Assembly: GCF_000373265.1 (NCBI RefSeq)
Contig: NZ_KB890770.1
Coordinates: forward strand, 1 to 64,000
Length of the DNA: 64,000 bases
Origin: Pontibacter roseus DSM 17521
GTDB taxonomy: Bacteria > Bacteroidota > Bacteroidia > Cytophagales > Hymenobacteraceae
Direction of reading: 5' to 3'
Shown one piece after another: positions 27,633-35,495 of the stretch. The notes under the pieces are model-generated. The model searched no databases and was not told the DNA's origin. It saw only the letters and a list, made by a program, of their open reading frames with translations. The position numbers and the translations under genes were made by a program. The first letter of the stretch is position 1. Each line of letters opens with the position of its first letter.

Positions 27633-28901
27633 TTATCGCACTTTCAGGACATCTTCTATTCTTGTGGTATAGCATGGAGGAGAGAATTCAGCTTTAGGCT
27701 CCCAAATAGGGCTCACCCCCTCAGCAGCTACCTTTACCGTGCCCTTTCCCATAGACTTGTTAAGTTGATCCAACGTGAGCATGAGGCTTGCATGCTTACT
27801 CCGATCCACCCTGTCAAAGATATTCATCTGTGCGCCGTCTGCCGGTCCAATCTCCGTGATGTACACGCCGGCTTTCTTGTAGGCAAACCCGTCCCGGTAG
27901 ATGTGTTCCAGTGCCATGGTAGCGTACTGAACTAATTCTATAGTGGAGGAGGAAGAAACGGGCAGATTGATGGTTTTGGTGTTGTAGTATTGCGGCTCCC
28001 GTTCCCGAAATGGATTAGTGTGAATGAACACGGTTACCACGCGACAGGCGCTTTTTTGCTGCCGTAGCTTGTAGGCGCACCGGGAGGCGTAGACAGCCAC
28101 TGCTTCCTTTAGGTCGTTGAGCGTGGTTACTGGTTGCCCGAATGAGCGAGAGGAGCAGATCCCTTTTTTTGCTGGAGGCTCAATCTCTAGGTCAGTACAT
28201 GGCTCCCCACGCAACTCTTTCACCAGCCGCAGCCCCACCACCGTCAGATGTTTTTTAGCAAAAGCATCCGTGACATTGGCTAGCTGCCAGGCATTGTTTA
28301 TGCCGAAGCTGTGGAGCTTTGTGGCATAGCGGGAGCCAATGCCCCATACGTCACCGACGTCGGTTCTTTTTAGTGCCGCCTCCAAATGCTTAGCTTCCGT
28401 CAGCACCAGCACACCGTTGGCCTTCTCAGACTTTTTGGCGATCCGGTTCGCAAGCTTCGCCAGGGTTTTTGTGGGCGCGGCACCTATGCTGACGGGTATG
28501 CCTGTCCACTTTCTGACGGTGTTCCGGATGGTGCGTGCATAATCCGGTATATCTATTCCTTTAAAGCCACCCAAGTCCAAAAATGCCTCGTCAATGGAAT
28601 AAATCTCCATATTGGGAGTGAAGCGGGCCAGGGTACTGTGCACCCTGGCAGACATGTCACCTATAAGCGTGTAGTTAGAGCTAAAGTAGACTACATTATA
28701 TTTTTCTATAGTTGGCCTGGCTTCGAAAAAGGGCTGCCCCATCTGCAGGCCCAGTGCTTTGGCTTCATTGCTTCTGGCGATGATCGAGCCGTCGTTGTTA
28801 GAAAGCACTACCACGGGCACATTGTTTAGCTCAGGGTGAAAGACGCGCATCACAGAGCAGTAAAAGTTATTGCAGTCTACAAGGGCAAACAAACTAGTCA
28901 T
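27633..28901 (-). CDS. umuC: UmuC, Y-family error-prone DNA polymerase subunit
   Basis: A 422-residue Y-family polymerase for translesion synthesis. The catalytic acidic residues are visible in LVDCNNFYCS (D8) and SIDEAFLDLGG (D-E pair near residue 101). The fingers region shows NNDGSIIARSNEAKALG, and the little-finger domain occupies about residues 240-360. It overlaps umuD by 4 bp. Plasmid-borne umuDC pairs give SOS mutagenesis and are frequent on Bacteroidetes elements. The gene is complete. Confidence 0.93.
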   Translation of the reverse strand: MTSLFALVDCNNFYCSVMRVFHPELNNVPVVVLSNNDGSIIARSNEAKALGLQMGQPFFEARPTIEKYNVVYFSSNYTLIGDMSARVHSTLARFTPNMEIYSIDEAFLDLGGFKGIDIPDYARTIRNTVRKWTGIPVSIGAAPTKTLAKLANRIAKKSEKANGVLVLTEAKHLEAALKRTDVGDVWGIGSRYATKLHSFGINNAWQLANVTDAFAKKHLTVVGLRLVKELRGEPCTDLEIEPPAKKGICSSRSFGQPVTTLNDLKEAVAVYASRCAYKLRQQKSACRVVTVFIHTNPFREREPQYYNTKTINLPVSSSSTIELVQYATMALEHIYRDGFAYKKAGVYITEIGPADGAQMNIFDRVDRSKHASLMLTLDQLNKSMGKGTVKVAAEGVSPIWEPKAEFSPPCYTTRIEDVLKVR

Positions 28902-29353
28902 TGACGTATCCTCCTGGCTACACCCCGCACTACGCCCCAGACCAAAAACTCCAGGTCCTCCGTGATTTCTATAGGTTTATACTTGTTGTTACCGGGCAGA
29001 AGCCTAACCCCAGTTTCGGTTATCTCCAGCTTCTTTACCGTGTACTCGCTGTTCACGTTGGCCAGCACGATGTCGCCGCTGCGCACGTGCAGTGAACGGT
29101 CTACAACGAGCAAGTCACCCTCCAGCAGGTTGTAGTCTATCATAGAGTCCCCCTCTAGCCGCACGTAAAAAGTAGCGTCTGGGTGCCCGTTTAGATAAGA
29201 TGATAAACTGATTCTGTCCTCAATGTGCTCTTCTGCCGGACTGGGGAAACCCGCCGGGACACGTGCCGCGAAGAGCGGGAACTTTGTTTCCGTGTCACGA
29301 CCTAGCAGAACAAAGCTTACTGTTTCCGAGGGTAATAATATCTCTGTATTCAT
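28898..29353 (-). CDS. umuD: UmuD, self-cleaving SOS protein (S24 peptidase)
   Basis: A 151-residue LexA/UmuD-type protein. The cleavage site is probably the Ala-Gly of VPAGFPSP (about residues 33-34). The catalytic serine is in EGDSMID and the lysine in SEYTVKKL. It lacks an N-terminal HTH, so it is UmuD rather than LexA. After RecA-stimulated self-cleavage it would activate UmuC, with which it overlaps by 4 bp. Confidence 0.92.
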   Translation of the reverse strand: MNTEILLPSETVSFVLLGRDTETKFPLFAARVPAGFPSPAEEHIEDRISLSSYLNGHPDATFYVRLEGDSMIDYNLLEGDLLVVDRSLHVRSGDIVLANVNSEYTVKKLEITETGVRLLPGNNKYKPIEITEDLEFLVWGVVRGVARRIRQ

Positions 29354-29364
29354 GTTGCATGTTT

Positions 29365-29439
29365 GCTAAAAATATTAGCTATTACGCAACTTTAGAGAAA
29401 TTTATTAACTTTATAAAATATAAAAGCTAAAATATTTAG
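29365..29439 (-). promoter_or_regulatory. Repeated operator-like motif upstream of umuD
   Basis: Two related sequences lie before umuD: GCTAAAAATATTAGC (29365-29379, a 5-bp inverted repeat around AAATA) and GCTAAAATATTTAG (29426-29439). The first sits 11 bp before the ATG, where a repressor site of an SOS gene would be expected. No described SOS box of this phylum is claimed. This is a pattern, not an identification. Confidence 0.35.
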
Positions 29440-29623
29440 TATTTATAACGTCTTATTATTTTTCAATCTTCAAGTGTTCCTATTGTATAGGACTGTCAAC
29501 CAATATATTACCATAATTAAGGACTGTTTTATAATGGATGATAGTTATATATAGATAGTCTTATAATTTACCTTATGTTAATTAGAAGAAAAAAGTTAGC
29601 CTTTGCTAAACCGATGACATCTT
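29440..29623. other. AT-rich intergenic stretch
   Basis: This lies between the umuD upstream region and the end of the CBASS operon. No gene, strong promoter or repeat is seen. Confidence 0.4.
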
Positions 29624-29664
29624 AAATTGCACGAGAAAGAGACCAAGTCTTTCTGATGCAATTT
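29624..29664 (-). terminator. Long hairpin after the CBASS operon
   Basis: AAATTGCA (29624-29631) pairs with TGCAATTT (29657-29664) and AGAAAGA (29634-29640) with TCTTTCT (29648-29654), with a symmetric 2-nt internal loop and a 7-nt loop. It lies 31 bp after the stop of the CD-NTase gene and is the likely transcription end. Confidence 0.6.
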
Positions 29665-29695
29665 ACTTTGCTTTTAAAGGGTAATCGCTAATCAC

Positions 29696-31252
29696 TTATT
29701 CACCTATGTTCACAATGAACTCATAGCTTCTGGCCACACAGACACCGTTTTTTACGATAAAGCACTCCGCCCAGTGTGTCCCCTTATAGCTTGAGTATTC
29801 TTTCTGGTTTAGCCCTCCCTTGCCTAGTGTCCTAGAGTGATAAATGCCTCCTCTCAAGCCCTTGTTTTTCTCTGCTTCTTCGCCAGTATTTACTATTTGC
29901 CAATATACATCAAACGGTTTGGGAACGTTTGTGGAGGCGACAAAAAAGATGTCACAATTTTTGGGCACAACTGTATTTCCCGTTATAGTGACTCGCTTGC
30001 CTTTGCTGTTTTTGTAGTGACCGTGTATTTCTACTTTGTAACGTATTGCGACTGGCCACTGAGGCTGTTGCCTATGAGCTGCGTTTAGAACAGCCGGCAA
30101 GTAGGATGGCTGCTGGTATCTCTCAGTAATTAGGTTTTTGACGCCAAGCTCTTCTACAGCCTCGTTAACCGATCGGGTGCCAAACAGCTCTTTAGAGTAT
30201 CTGTAGGCCTCGGTCAGACTACATGACATAAGGTGTGCAAAATCCTCTTTGGCTTTTTCGAGCCATTCATAGAAGTTCTTCTCCCTTTCTGACTCCAAAA
30301 GCCACCTGTCAGCGAAGTTTTCCTCTGGATTAACAGGGTTACCGACCCACTTGATGTACCTGCCGTGTACAGGACTGTACCTCTCCTCAATGTAACTTTC
30401 CATCCTCTGGAGCACGTTGGAGAGCGCCAAGGAGACATCGGCCTCCCTGTTGTATGCTCTGGCGGCCAGAGTAGTTATGATGATAGAGATCGGCTTGCAT
30501 GGATCTCCCCCGTACATGATGTCCCTGTGCCTTTTAAGAAGCTGAACTACCCTCTGCAGTGGCTCTTTTCTCTTCTCGTAGACAGGGAGTGGTTCAACGG
30601 AGGCCCTGATGCTGCGGGACTCTAGCAGAGAAACTCTCGACCTTTCTTTGAACCATGCCGCATAGCCAAATGGATTGCTCTTCAGCCAGTTGGTTGTGTT
30701 CGTGTCAGATGTGTAGTTCCCAAGCCGCTTATCCGTGATACGTATCGCCAGCTGATCCACTTGGCTTTGGTCCAAAGACGCAAAGGATCTCTCGAGCAAG
30801 GTAAAGTGACCGCTGCCCACTATGGCTGGCAATATGTCCATGTGGAATTTAGCGGATTCAGCGTAAACTAGTGTCCAGCACCGGTTGCCTTCCTCATCAA
30901 GCATGCGTTTGTAAGTTTCATCCGCCTTTAGCTGCCCGCCTATGGCATGCTTTAAGTGATACTGAGCCCAGGCTGTGCTCTTTCCGCTCAGCCTGCAGAC
31001 TAAGTCCACATCCAGCTCATCATCCTCGATGAGAGGCCTAATCATTGTCCCAATTAAAAAGGACCCTTGCGGTTTGATGTCGGGGCTATAGGGGCTGAGG
31101 GGCGAGTCCTTCTTAGCTAGATGCTTGGCAACAGCAGTATATCTGTCCACCACAGTTTGATATTGTGCCTCAGTGATGTCTAGGGCTGCAGCGACCTGTT
31201 CTAGCAATTGGCCTGTGCCTACTGCTTTTTTGAAAGGTGAGGGAAAAAGCAT
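29696..31252 (-). CDS. CBASS CD-NTase with C-terminal AGS-C sensor domain
   Basis: A 518-residue cGAS/DncV-like nucleotidyltransferase expected to make a cyclic oligonucleotide alarm signal on phage infection. The active site reads G63-S64 with the acidic residues D81 and D83 (ELDVDLVC) and a third aspartate D139 (KFHMDILP). An all-helical middle follows, and about residues 395-518 form an AGS-C domain (VEIHGHYKNSKGKR, VTITGNTVVPKNCDIFFVA, DVYWQIVNTGEEA). The downstream-acting nuclease gene lies immediately upstream in the same operon, 5 bp away. No Cap2/Cap3 ubiquitin-like accessory genes are present, so this is a minimal (type I-like) CBASS. All catalytic residues are intact. The nucleotide product cannot be told from sequence. 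Confidence 0.9.
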   Translation of the reverse strand: MLFPSPFKKAVGTGQLLEQVAAALDITEAQYQTVVDRYTAVAKHLAKKDSPLSPYSPDIKPQGSFLIGTMIRPLIEDDELDVDLVCRLSGKSTAWAQYHLKHAIGGQLKADETYKRMLDEEGNRCWTLVYAESAKFHMDILPAIVGSGHFTLLERSFASLDQSQVDQLAIRITDKRLGNYTSDTNTTNWLKSNPFGYAAWFKERSRVSLLESRSIRASVEPLPVYEKRKEPLQRVVQLLKRHRDIMYGGDPCKPISIIITTLAARAYNREADVSLALSNVLQRMESYIEERYSPVHGRYIKWVGNPVNPEENFADRWLLESEREKNFYEWLEKAKEDFAHLMSCSLTEAYRYSKELFGTRSVNEAVEELGVKNLITERYQQPSYLPAVLNAAHRQQPQWPVAIRYKVEIHGHYKNSKGKRVTITGNTVVPKNCDIFFVASTNVPKPFDVYWQIVNTGEEAEKNKGLRGGIYHSRTLGKGGLNQKEYSSYKGTHWAECFIVKNGVCVARSYEFIVNIGE

Positions 31253-31257
31253 GTCTT

Positions 31258-32406
31258 TCAGTTGTTTTGGATTTCAATAACTTGTCTAAAGCCCTCAGCC
31301 GCCGTGTTCTCATCATACATCAGCAAGGACATATCTGCCTTGGGCATCCAGGAGCGGCCTAGCTCCACAGCTGCGCTAATCGGCATGGCAGGAAACACGT
31401 GCAGAGGTGCCTCAGAGCCGTACTCCGCCTTGATCTGGTTTAGCAAGAGCCTAAGCTCTTTGCTGAAGTTATGTAAATGCTTCCTGCACTTAAGTAAGTC
31501 ATTGAAAGGCATTTCTGTAGTGAGGGTGAAGATCGCCACGTCCTCCCCAAGCACCCGGTGGATTCTGTCGTTGGTGATAGTAGCACTCAACGATAAATTT
31601 AGGGCTACCTGTGCTTGCTTTTCCTTAGGGGAATGGACTAAGTAGCGGACATCACTGTATTCATCATCTGGTTGCCATTTCCAGGATTTTGGGTTGCGTA
31701 TGGGCTGGTGGACTTCTACGTGCTGGATGTCGTTGATCAGGGTCCCGAGCTTTACCAGAAGCGGAATCGGCGCAAAGGCAAAAACGGACAGGTGCTCTAT
31801 TTCTCCCTTGCGCAGCCTAGGCTTTAGCTGTTCTGTAAAAAGGGCTTTTAGGCTACTGATCTCTGACTGCCAAAAAAAGTCATCTTTGTCTCTCTGAGGA
31901 CTGTTTATCATGCCTAAATCAATAGCGCTAGGGGCTGCCGGATAACGCTCAGGCGGCAAGTAGCTCCTCACTGTTTCGAAATTGAGGACAGGGGTGTGCT
32001 CGCCTACGTTTGCTCGATAAACAACGATATGGCTCCTCTTGTCTATACCTATATCAGTTAATGTCTCTATTCTTTCCTCATGTTCGACCTTCATTGCCTG
32101 AAGATACACCACCGAATGGCTTTCAGGATCGGCTTCATCAATCCTGTTGTGGCACTCGTCGCAAAGCAACATAAGGTTTTCATAAGCTATCTCAAGCTTC
32201 TCGGAGAGCTCCTCGTCTCCACGTGGTCCATCTTCCTTAGCTGCAATGATATGGGAGATGTAGGCCTTATTCATGTCTTTTTGCATCATGGAGTCTCTCC
32301 ACAGCACGATGTTGCACCCACGGTACTGACAACGCCCTGCTGATTTTACCCACAGTTTCCTTGCCGTGCCCTGTGGAATGGCTTTTCTTGCTCTTTTAAC
32401 AGGCAT
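31258..32406 (-). CDS. cap5: Cap5-type CBASS effector: HNH endonuclease with SAVED domain
   Basis: A 382-residue protein. The N-terminal HNH nuclease shows zinc ligands in GRCQYRGC (C26, C31) and LLCDECHNRID (C82, C85), with H52 (ISHII), N77 and H86 as likely active-site residues. Residues about 175-382 match SAVED, the domain that binds the cyclic nucleotide, including HLSVFAFAPIPLLVKLG and PLHVFPAMPISAAVELG. On binding the signal made by the neighbouring CD-NTase, Cap5 proteins degrade double-stranded DNA and kill or stall the cell. It is first in the operon, with the CD-NTase 5 bp downstream. Complete and apparently functional. Confidence 0.9.
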   Translation of the reverse strand: MPVKRARKAIPQGTARKLWVKSAGRCQYRGCNIVLWRDSMMQKDMNKAYISHIIAAKEDGPRGDEELSEKLEIAYENLMLLCDECHNRIDEADPESHSVVYLQAMKVEHEERIETLTDIGIDKRSHIVVYRANVGEHTPVLNFETVRSYLPPERYPAAPSAIDLGMINSPQRDKDDFFWQSEISSLKALFTEQLKPRLRKGEIEHLSVFAFAPIPLLVKLGTLINDIQHVEVHQPIRNPKSWKWQPDDEYSDVRYLVHSPKEKQAQVALNLSLSATITNDRIHRVLGEDVAIFTLTTEMPFNDLLKCRKHLHNFSKELRLLLNQIKAEYGSEAPLHVFPAMPISAAVELGRSWMPKADMSLLMYDENTAAEGFRQVIEIQNN

Positions 32407-32515
32407 ATATCTTATTAACTTTTCTGATTCTCCTGCCTGTATGAACCTGCAGGGTGTTTAGCTTTCTCTCAGTCTTTGTAACCTAGGCTTAAAGCACTAG
32501 GTATGGTTGAGGCAG

Positions 32516-32575
32516 CTGTTGCACCCAGATTCAATGCTTATACTAAGTCTAAACACACACTTCTGGGCGCAACAG
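32516..32575. repeat. 14-bp imperfect inverted repeat (hairpin or element remnant)
   Basis: CTGTTGCACCCAGA (32516-32529) and TCTGGGCGCAACAG (32562-32575) are inverted copies with one mismatch, separated by 32 bp. A further small hairpin, ACCTAG/CTAGGT, lies just before it (about 32481-32502). Either these are terminators for the small minus-strand gene that ends at 32589, or the long repeat is the collapsed end pair of an insertion element. Confidence 0.6.
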
Positions 32576-32588
32576 TGCATCATATGGC

Positions 32589-32762
32589 CTACCTCTCCTT
32601 GCGAACCCCTTTAAAGGGCTTTCCATCGGACTTCTGGTCCATGAAGCGCCCGGTGTTCGCGTCTCGCTTCACCCAGCGGTCGTTGTGCGGATTGTAAGTC
32701 TGGGAGCGCTCTCTTACGGCTCCGTTTCTGTGGCCGTCCCCGGCCGGCTTGTTTGTCGCCAT
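32589..32762 (-). CDS. Small basic protein, 57 residues
   Basis: A short gene reading MATNKPAGDGHRNGAVRERS, then TYNPHNDRWVKRDANTGRFM and a C terminus ending FKGVRKER. It is very basic and hydrophilic. Similar small proteins with the pattern GAV-x-x-RSQ-x-YNP, KRD-x-x-TGRFM and PFKGVRKE occur widely in Bacteroidetes, but I know no function for them. The coding case rests on that resemblance and on a frame uninterrupted from ATG to TAG. It lies just upstream of the CBASS operon on the same strand. Confidence 0.7.
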   Translation of the reverse strand: MATNKPAGDGHRNGAVRERSQTYNPHNDRWVKRDANTGRFMDQKSDGKPFKGVRKER

Positions 32763-33170
32763 CTATTGTATGGTTAAAATCCAGTAAATATATTGGTTGA
32801 TCCACGTAGCCCGACTGGGCACATACCATGGCCCGTAGGCACAGAATGCCCGGGCGACTGCTACGATGGCATGCGCTGCAATGAGTGTCACGTTCGGCAA
32901 GTAAGAGCACAAATTACCCTTTAGAATGAAGTGAAATCACTGACTCCTTATCGGATTGTCTTCCTTTACCGACACTTCGGACACAAGTGTCCCGTTGATT
33001 TTATTGTGTACTTCTCCTCTTATTTAACCATATGCATTTGCTTATAATCCATTGCTTGTCTTTTGAGGCGCAGGCAAATAACCTTTGGTGCTTTAAGGCG
33101 CACCGTAACCCGGTAAGTGAATGTAGCCGGAGAGGGCTGGCTGGCTAGGCCGAGTGAAGAATTCAGGTGG
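32763..33170. other. Non-coding stretch upstream of the 57-residue gene
   Basis: No gene is supported. A hairpin GACACTT-CGGACAC-AAGTGTC occupies 32971-32991, and GGTGC/GCACC pair near 33086-33105. The rest shows nothing recognisable. Confidence 0.4.
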
Positions 33171-33171
33171 A

Positions 33172-33202
33172 TTTGCAGGACGTAACAATTTTGTTACTTT
33201 TG
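33172..33202 (+). promoter_or_regulatory. Strong Bacteroidetes-type promoter without a gene
   Basis: TTTG (33172-33175) and TACTTTTG (33195-33202) are separated by 19 bp, a full match to the TTTG-N19-21-TAnnTTTG consensus. No protein gene begins downstream on the plus strand; instead a run of hairpins follows, so the promoter probably drives a non-coding RNA. Confidence 0.65.
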
Positions 33203-33207
33203 CAGTA

Positions 33208-33311
33208 CCATTACCGAAGCGTCGACTTCACCCCAGAATCTTGGCGGATTCTGACCCGTAAAAACCAGCAGTCATATGTTTGCAGCATAGATTAGCTGGT
33301 TTTATTCTTTT
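33208..33311 (+). ncRNA. Candidate small structured RNA
   Basis: Following the promoter at 33172-33202 are a hairpin GAAG/CTTC near 33215-33228, a perfect 7-bp stem CAGAATC (33234-33240)/GATTCTG (33247-33253) with a 6-nt loop, and a 9-bp stem AAAACCAGC (33261-33269)/GCTGGTTTT (33295-33303) with an inner TATG/CATA pairing. The last is followed by ATTCTTTT, as in an intrinsic terminator. No family (6S, tmRNA, riboswitch, retron) was recognised. It lies in the defence island between CBASS and the ImmA/IrrE pair. The 5' end is estimated from the promoter. Confidence 0.5.
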
Positions 33312-33460
33312 AGTATGAACAAGAAGCGTACCGCCTACGTTCATTATTGCTATATATTAATTTTCAATTTATGATTACTAGCAATTTGGCATACAGCCCG
33401 CCGAAATAACTGTCAAACAGAGAATTTTGTCATACTGTCACCTTAACTGCACTAAATTAA

Positions 33461-34540
33461 TTAGCGCGACACGAACATCCCCTCATTGACAAAGCCCAGC
33501 GAAGCCATGAACTGACGGAAGTCGCCCCCGTTAAGGTGCAGCATCTCCTTGATATCTGTAGCAGACATTTCCAGGTCCTCCAGGTGGCAGCGAACCATCT
33601 CCCTCAGCAGTTGTGATGCCTCCGTAAAGCCATGCCTTGACAGGTCAACCGGCTCCTTCTTCCTGTAAGGCGCGAGCTGGATCATCAACCCCCTGTGCCG
33701 CTCCTCGTTGAGCAGGCCAAGGTGCTTTGCACGCATGACAATGGCCGCCATGGAGCAGCCCCAACGGGCTTTCAGCCCCATCAGGCTCTCCAACCGAAGG
33801 CCGATTAGCTGGTCGTGTATATCGTGTGCAGGCATCAAAAACTCACTTGCAAACTGGTTCGCCTCTATTTCGCGCTCCTCACCCGGGAGACAGTCTGTGT
33901 GCATGACCAAGTGCCCCAGCTCATGAGCCAGACTAAAGCGCATCCTGTCAAGGCTGTACTCACGGTTGATGTAAATAACGGGAAGGCCCCGGCTCGTAAA
34001 GAAGCTGTAGCCATCCACGTTCTCATTAGCCATCCACGTCTTGGCCACCACGATCTTGTGGTTCTCGAGTAGCGCGGTCAGGTTTCTGATTGGGCCGTTC
34101 GGCACGCGCCACTTGGCTCTCAGCTTGCGCGCCAGGTCCTGCGGCGCAGTATCCGTAACCGAGTCATCCAGAAAGTCCGGAACGGCGATGCCGTCCTCCG
34201 GCTCAATGGCGTCCTGCAATTTGCTGATCCACCCTCCCAATAGCCGGAAGTGCGACTCCAGCTGTGTCCGCGGCACCGCCTTGAGCGCCGCCTTCTTGCG
34301 GTAGTGCCCCTGTACTGGGGGCAGATAGGAGTCGATGTCTTCCTGGTAAAAGAAGCTGACAGGGTAGTCCAGTGCCTCTGAGAGCAGGGCAATGTCCTCC
34401 TCGTTCGGTTCGCGCAGATTGTGCTCCCATTGAGAGACCGCTGCCTGTGTCCTATTGATAAGTGCCGCGAGCTCCTTCTGCGTGATGCCGCGCGATGACC
34501 TGGCTAATTCCAGCATTTGGTAATTGAACCGAGTCTGCAT
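33461..34540 (-). CDS. XRE HTH domain fused to ImmA/IrrE metalloprotease
   Basis: A 359-residue protein. Residues about 8-62 are a Cro/CI-type HTH (LARSSRGITQKELAALINRT, then AAVSQWEHNLREP). Residues about 165-270 are an ImmA/IrrE-type peptidase with the zinc motif HELGH (FSLAHELGHLVMH) and a downstream glutamate in EREIEANQFASEFLMPA. Such fusions are regulators or antitoxins of mobile elements and some defence pairs, where the protease cleaves a repressor or partner. It begins 6 bp after the stop of the preceding uncharacterised gene on the same strand, so the two form a pair. The target is unknown. Confidence 0.9.
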   Translation of the reverse strand: MQTRFNYQMLELARSSRGITQKELAALINRTQAAVSQWEHNLREPNEEDIALLSEALDYPVSFFYQEDIDSYLPPVQGHYRKKAALKAVPRTQLESHFRLLGGWISKLQDAIEPEDGIAVPDFLDDSVTDTAPQDLARKLRAKWRVPNGPIRNLTALLENHKIVVAKTWMANENVDGYSFFTSRGLPVIYINREYSLDRMRFSLAHELGHLVMHTDCLPGEEREIEANQFASEFLMPAHDIHDQLIGLRLESLMGLKARWGCSMAAIVMRAKHLGLLNEERHRGLMIQLAPYRKKEPVDLSRHGFTEASQLLREMVRCHLEDLEMSATDIKEMLHLNGGDFRQFMASLGFVNEGMFVSR

Positions 34541-34546
34541 ATGCTA

Positions 34547-35191
34547 TTATCCTTTCTGTTGTTGCTTTGAGTCATTGCCGGGGTTCCCTTTTTTCTTAGG
34601 TCGGAACTTTATAACCAAGCTGTCTGCCTCATCTGTAATTGGGTAAATATCTTGCTCCAGCTCCAACGCCAGATTGTGGGTAGAGGCCTGACGCAGGACG
34701 TCGAACTCTTCCATCAGCTGCCCCCTCACGAAGAAAAGCGCGTGAAACCCCACCAAATGTGAGTTGGCCCGGTCAGAGAAGTGCTGCAGAATGACGCTCG
34801 GCAGCATTTCAAGGTCCGCGTACAACTCTCCCTGCACAATCGCTTTCTGGCGCTTCGAGTTAGCCTTGAAGGCGGCGTTTGCCCTTCCTTTGTAGAAGTG
34901 GAACTGGCACACGCCTTTCTTTATCAAAGTAAAGGTCATGAGTGTCTTCTTTACCTCCCAGTCCTCATCGCTCCTGAACCTTTCCTCGAGCATACCCCAA
35001 ATGCGGGGAAAAAGACAGGAGGAGTAAATGGCACGGAAGTGCGGGATATAGAGGTCTGTACCCTCTACCTCCAGGGTGATGGTGATGGCCCTTTCCACAG
35101 CATTGACAATAGCTTGCAGTTCATCTGGCGTAACCAAGTCACGAAAGTCAGATAGCGTTATGGTAGGTCGTAGAGTTGTCTCCATGGGCAT
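34547..35191 (-). CDS. Unknown protein paired with the XRE-ImmA/IrrE gene
   Basis: A 214-residue soluble protein, mixed alpha/beta in pattern, with a basic tail (KFRPKKKGN to KQQQKG). I recognise no family, and no signal peptide or membrane segment is present. ATG 35191 or ATG 35185 could be the start. Because it is promoter-proximal to, and 6 bp from, an XRE-ImmA/IrrE protein, it may be the toxin or effector of a two-gene toxin-antitoxin or defence unit; that is inference from arrangement only. Confidence 0.65.
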   Translation of the reverse strand: MPMETTLRPTITLSDFRDLVTPDELQAIVNAVERAITITLEVEGTDLYIPHFRAIYSSCLFPRIWGMLEERFRSDEDWEVKKTLMTFTLIKKGVCQFHFYKGRANAAFKANSKRQKAIVQGELYADLEMLPSVILQHFSDRANSHLVGFHALFFVRGQLMEEFDVLRQASTHNLALELEQDIYPITDEADSLVIKFRPKKKGNPGNDSKQQQKG

Positions 35192-35407
35192 TCTATATAT
35201 TTCGATTCAAATATATCACTAAAAATATAACAGGCAAAATCACGAATAAAATTTTTTTACAATTTTTTTTCGAACAAGGCTTCGATCATGTCATAAAGGT
35301 TTTTTAATCAAATATCATCTATTTGTAAATTGATGTTGCTAGTGTTCTTATAGCTCATGTATCTCACTCTTCTGTCCTGACTCCTGTTTTGAAACTAATT
35401 GAGTTAA
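35192..35407. other. AT-rich divergent promoter region
   Basis: This lies between the minus-strand ImmA/IrrE pair and the plus-strand AbiE pair. No gene is seen; promoters in both directions are expected. Confidence 0.4.
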
Positions 35408-35463
35408 TGTCAAGTTTTATAACGAAAAAACTTGACATAATAGAGTAACCTATTATATCTTTG
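35408..35463 (+). promoter_or_regulatory. Promoter and double palindrome of the AbiE pair
   Basis: TTG (35432-35434) and TATCTTTG (35456-35463), spaced by 21 bp, form a good Bacteroidetes promoter. An 11-bp perfect inverted repeat, TGTCAAGTTTT (35408-35418) and AAAACTTGACA (35427-35437), covers the -33 region, and a second one, TAATAG/CTATTA (35438-35443 and 35450-35455), lies between the boxes. AbiEi antitoxins are known to repress their own operon through inverted repeats, so these are the likely operators. Confidence 0.7.
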
Positions 35464-35495
35464 AGGGTGGTTTTAAGCTACAGAGGAAGCAGAAT

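Noticed and set aside
28898..29353. LexA repressor
   Set aside because: There is no N-terminal DNA-binding domain and the gene is coupled to umuC, so UmuD is correct.
32611..32910. 99-codon open frame on - overlapping the 57-residue gene
   Set aside because: Its composition is unlike a real protein and another frame in the same place gives a protein with family-like features (32589-32762).
33172..33311. Retron non-coding RNA
   Set aside because: No reverse transcriptase gene is encoded anywhere in the window.
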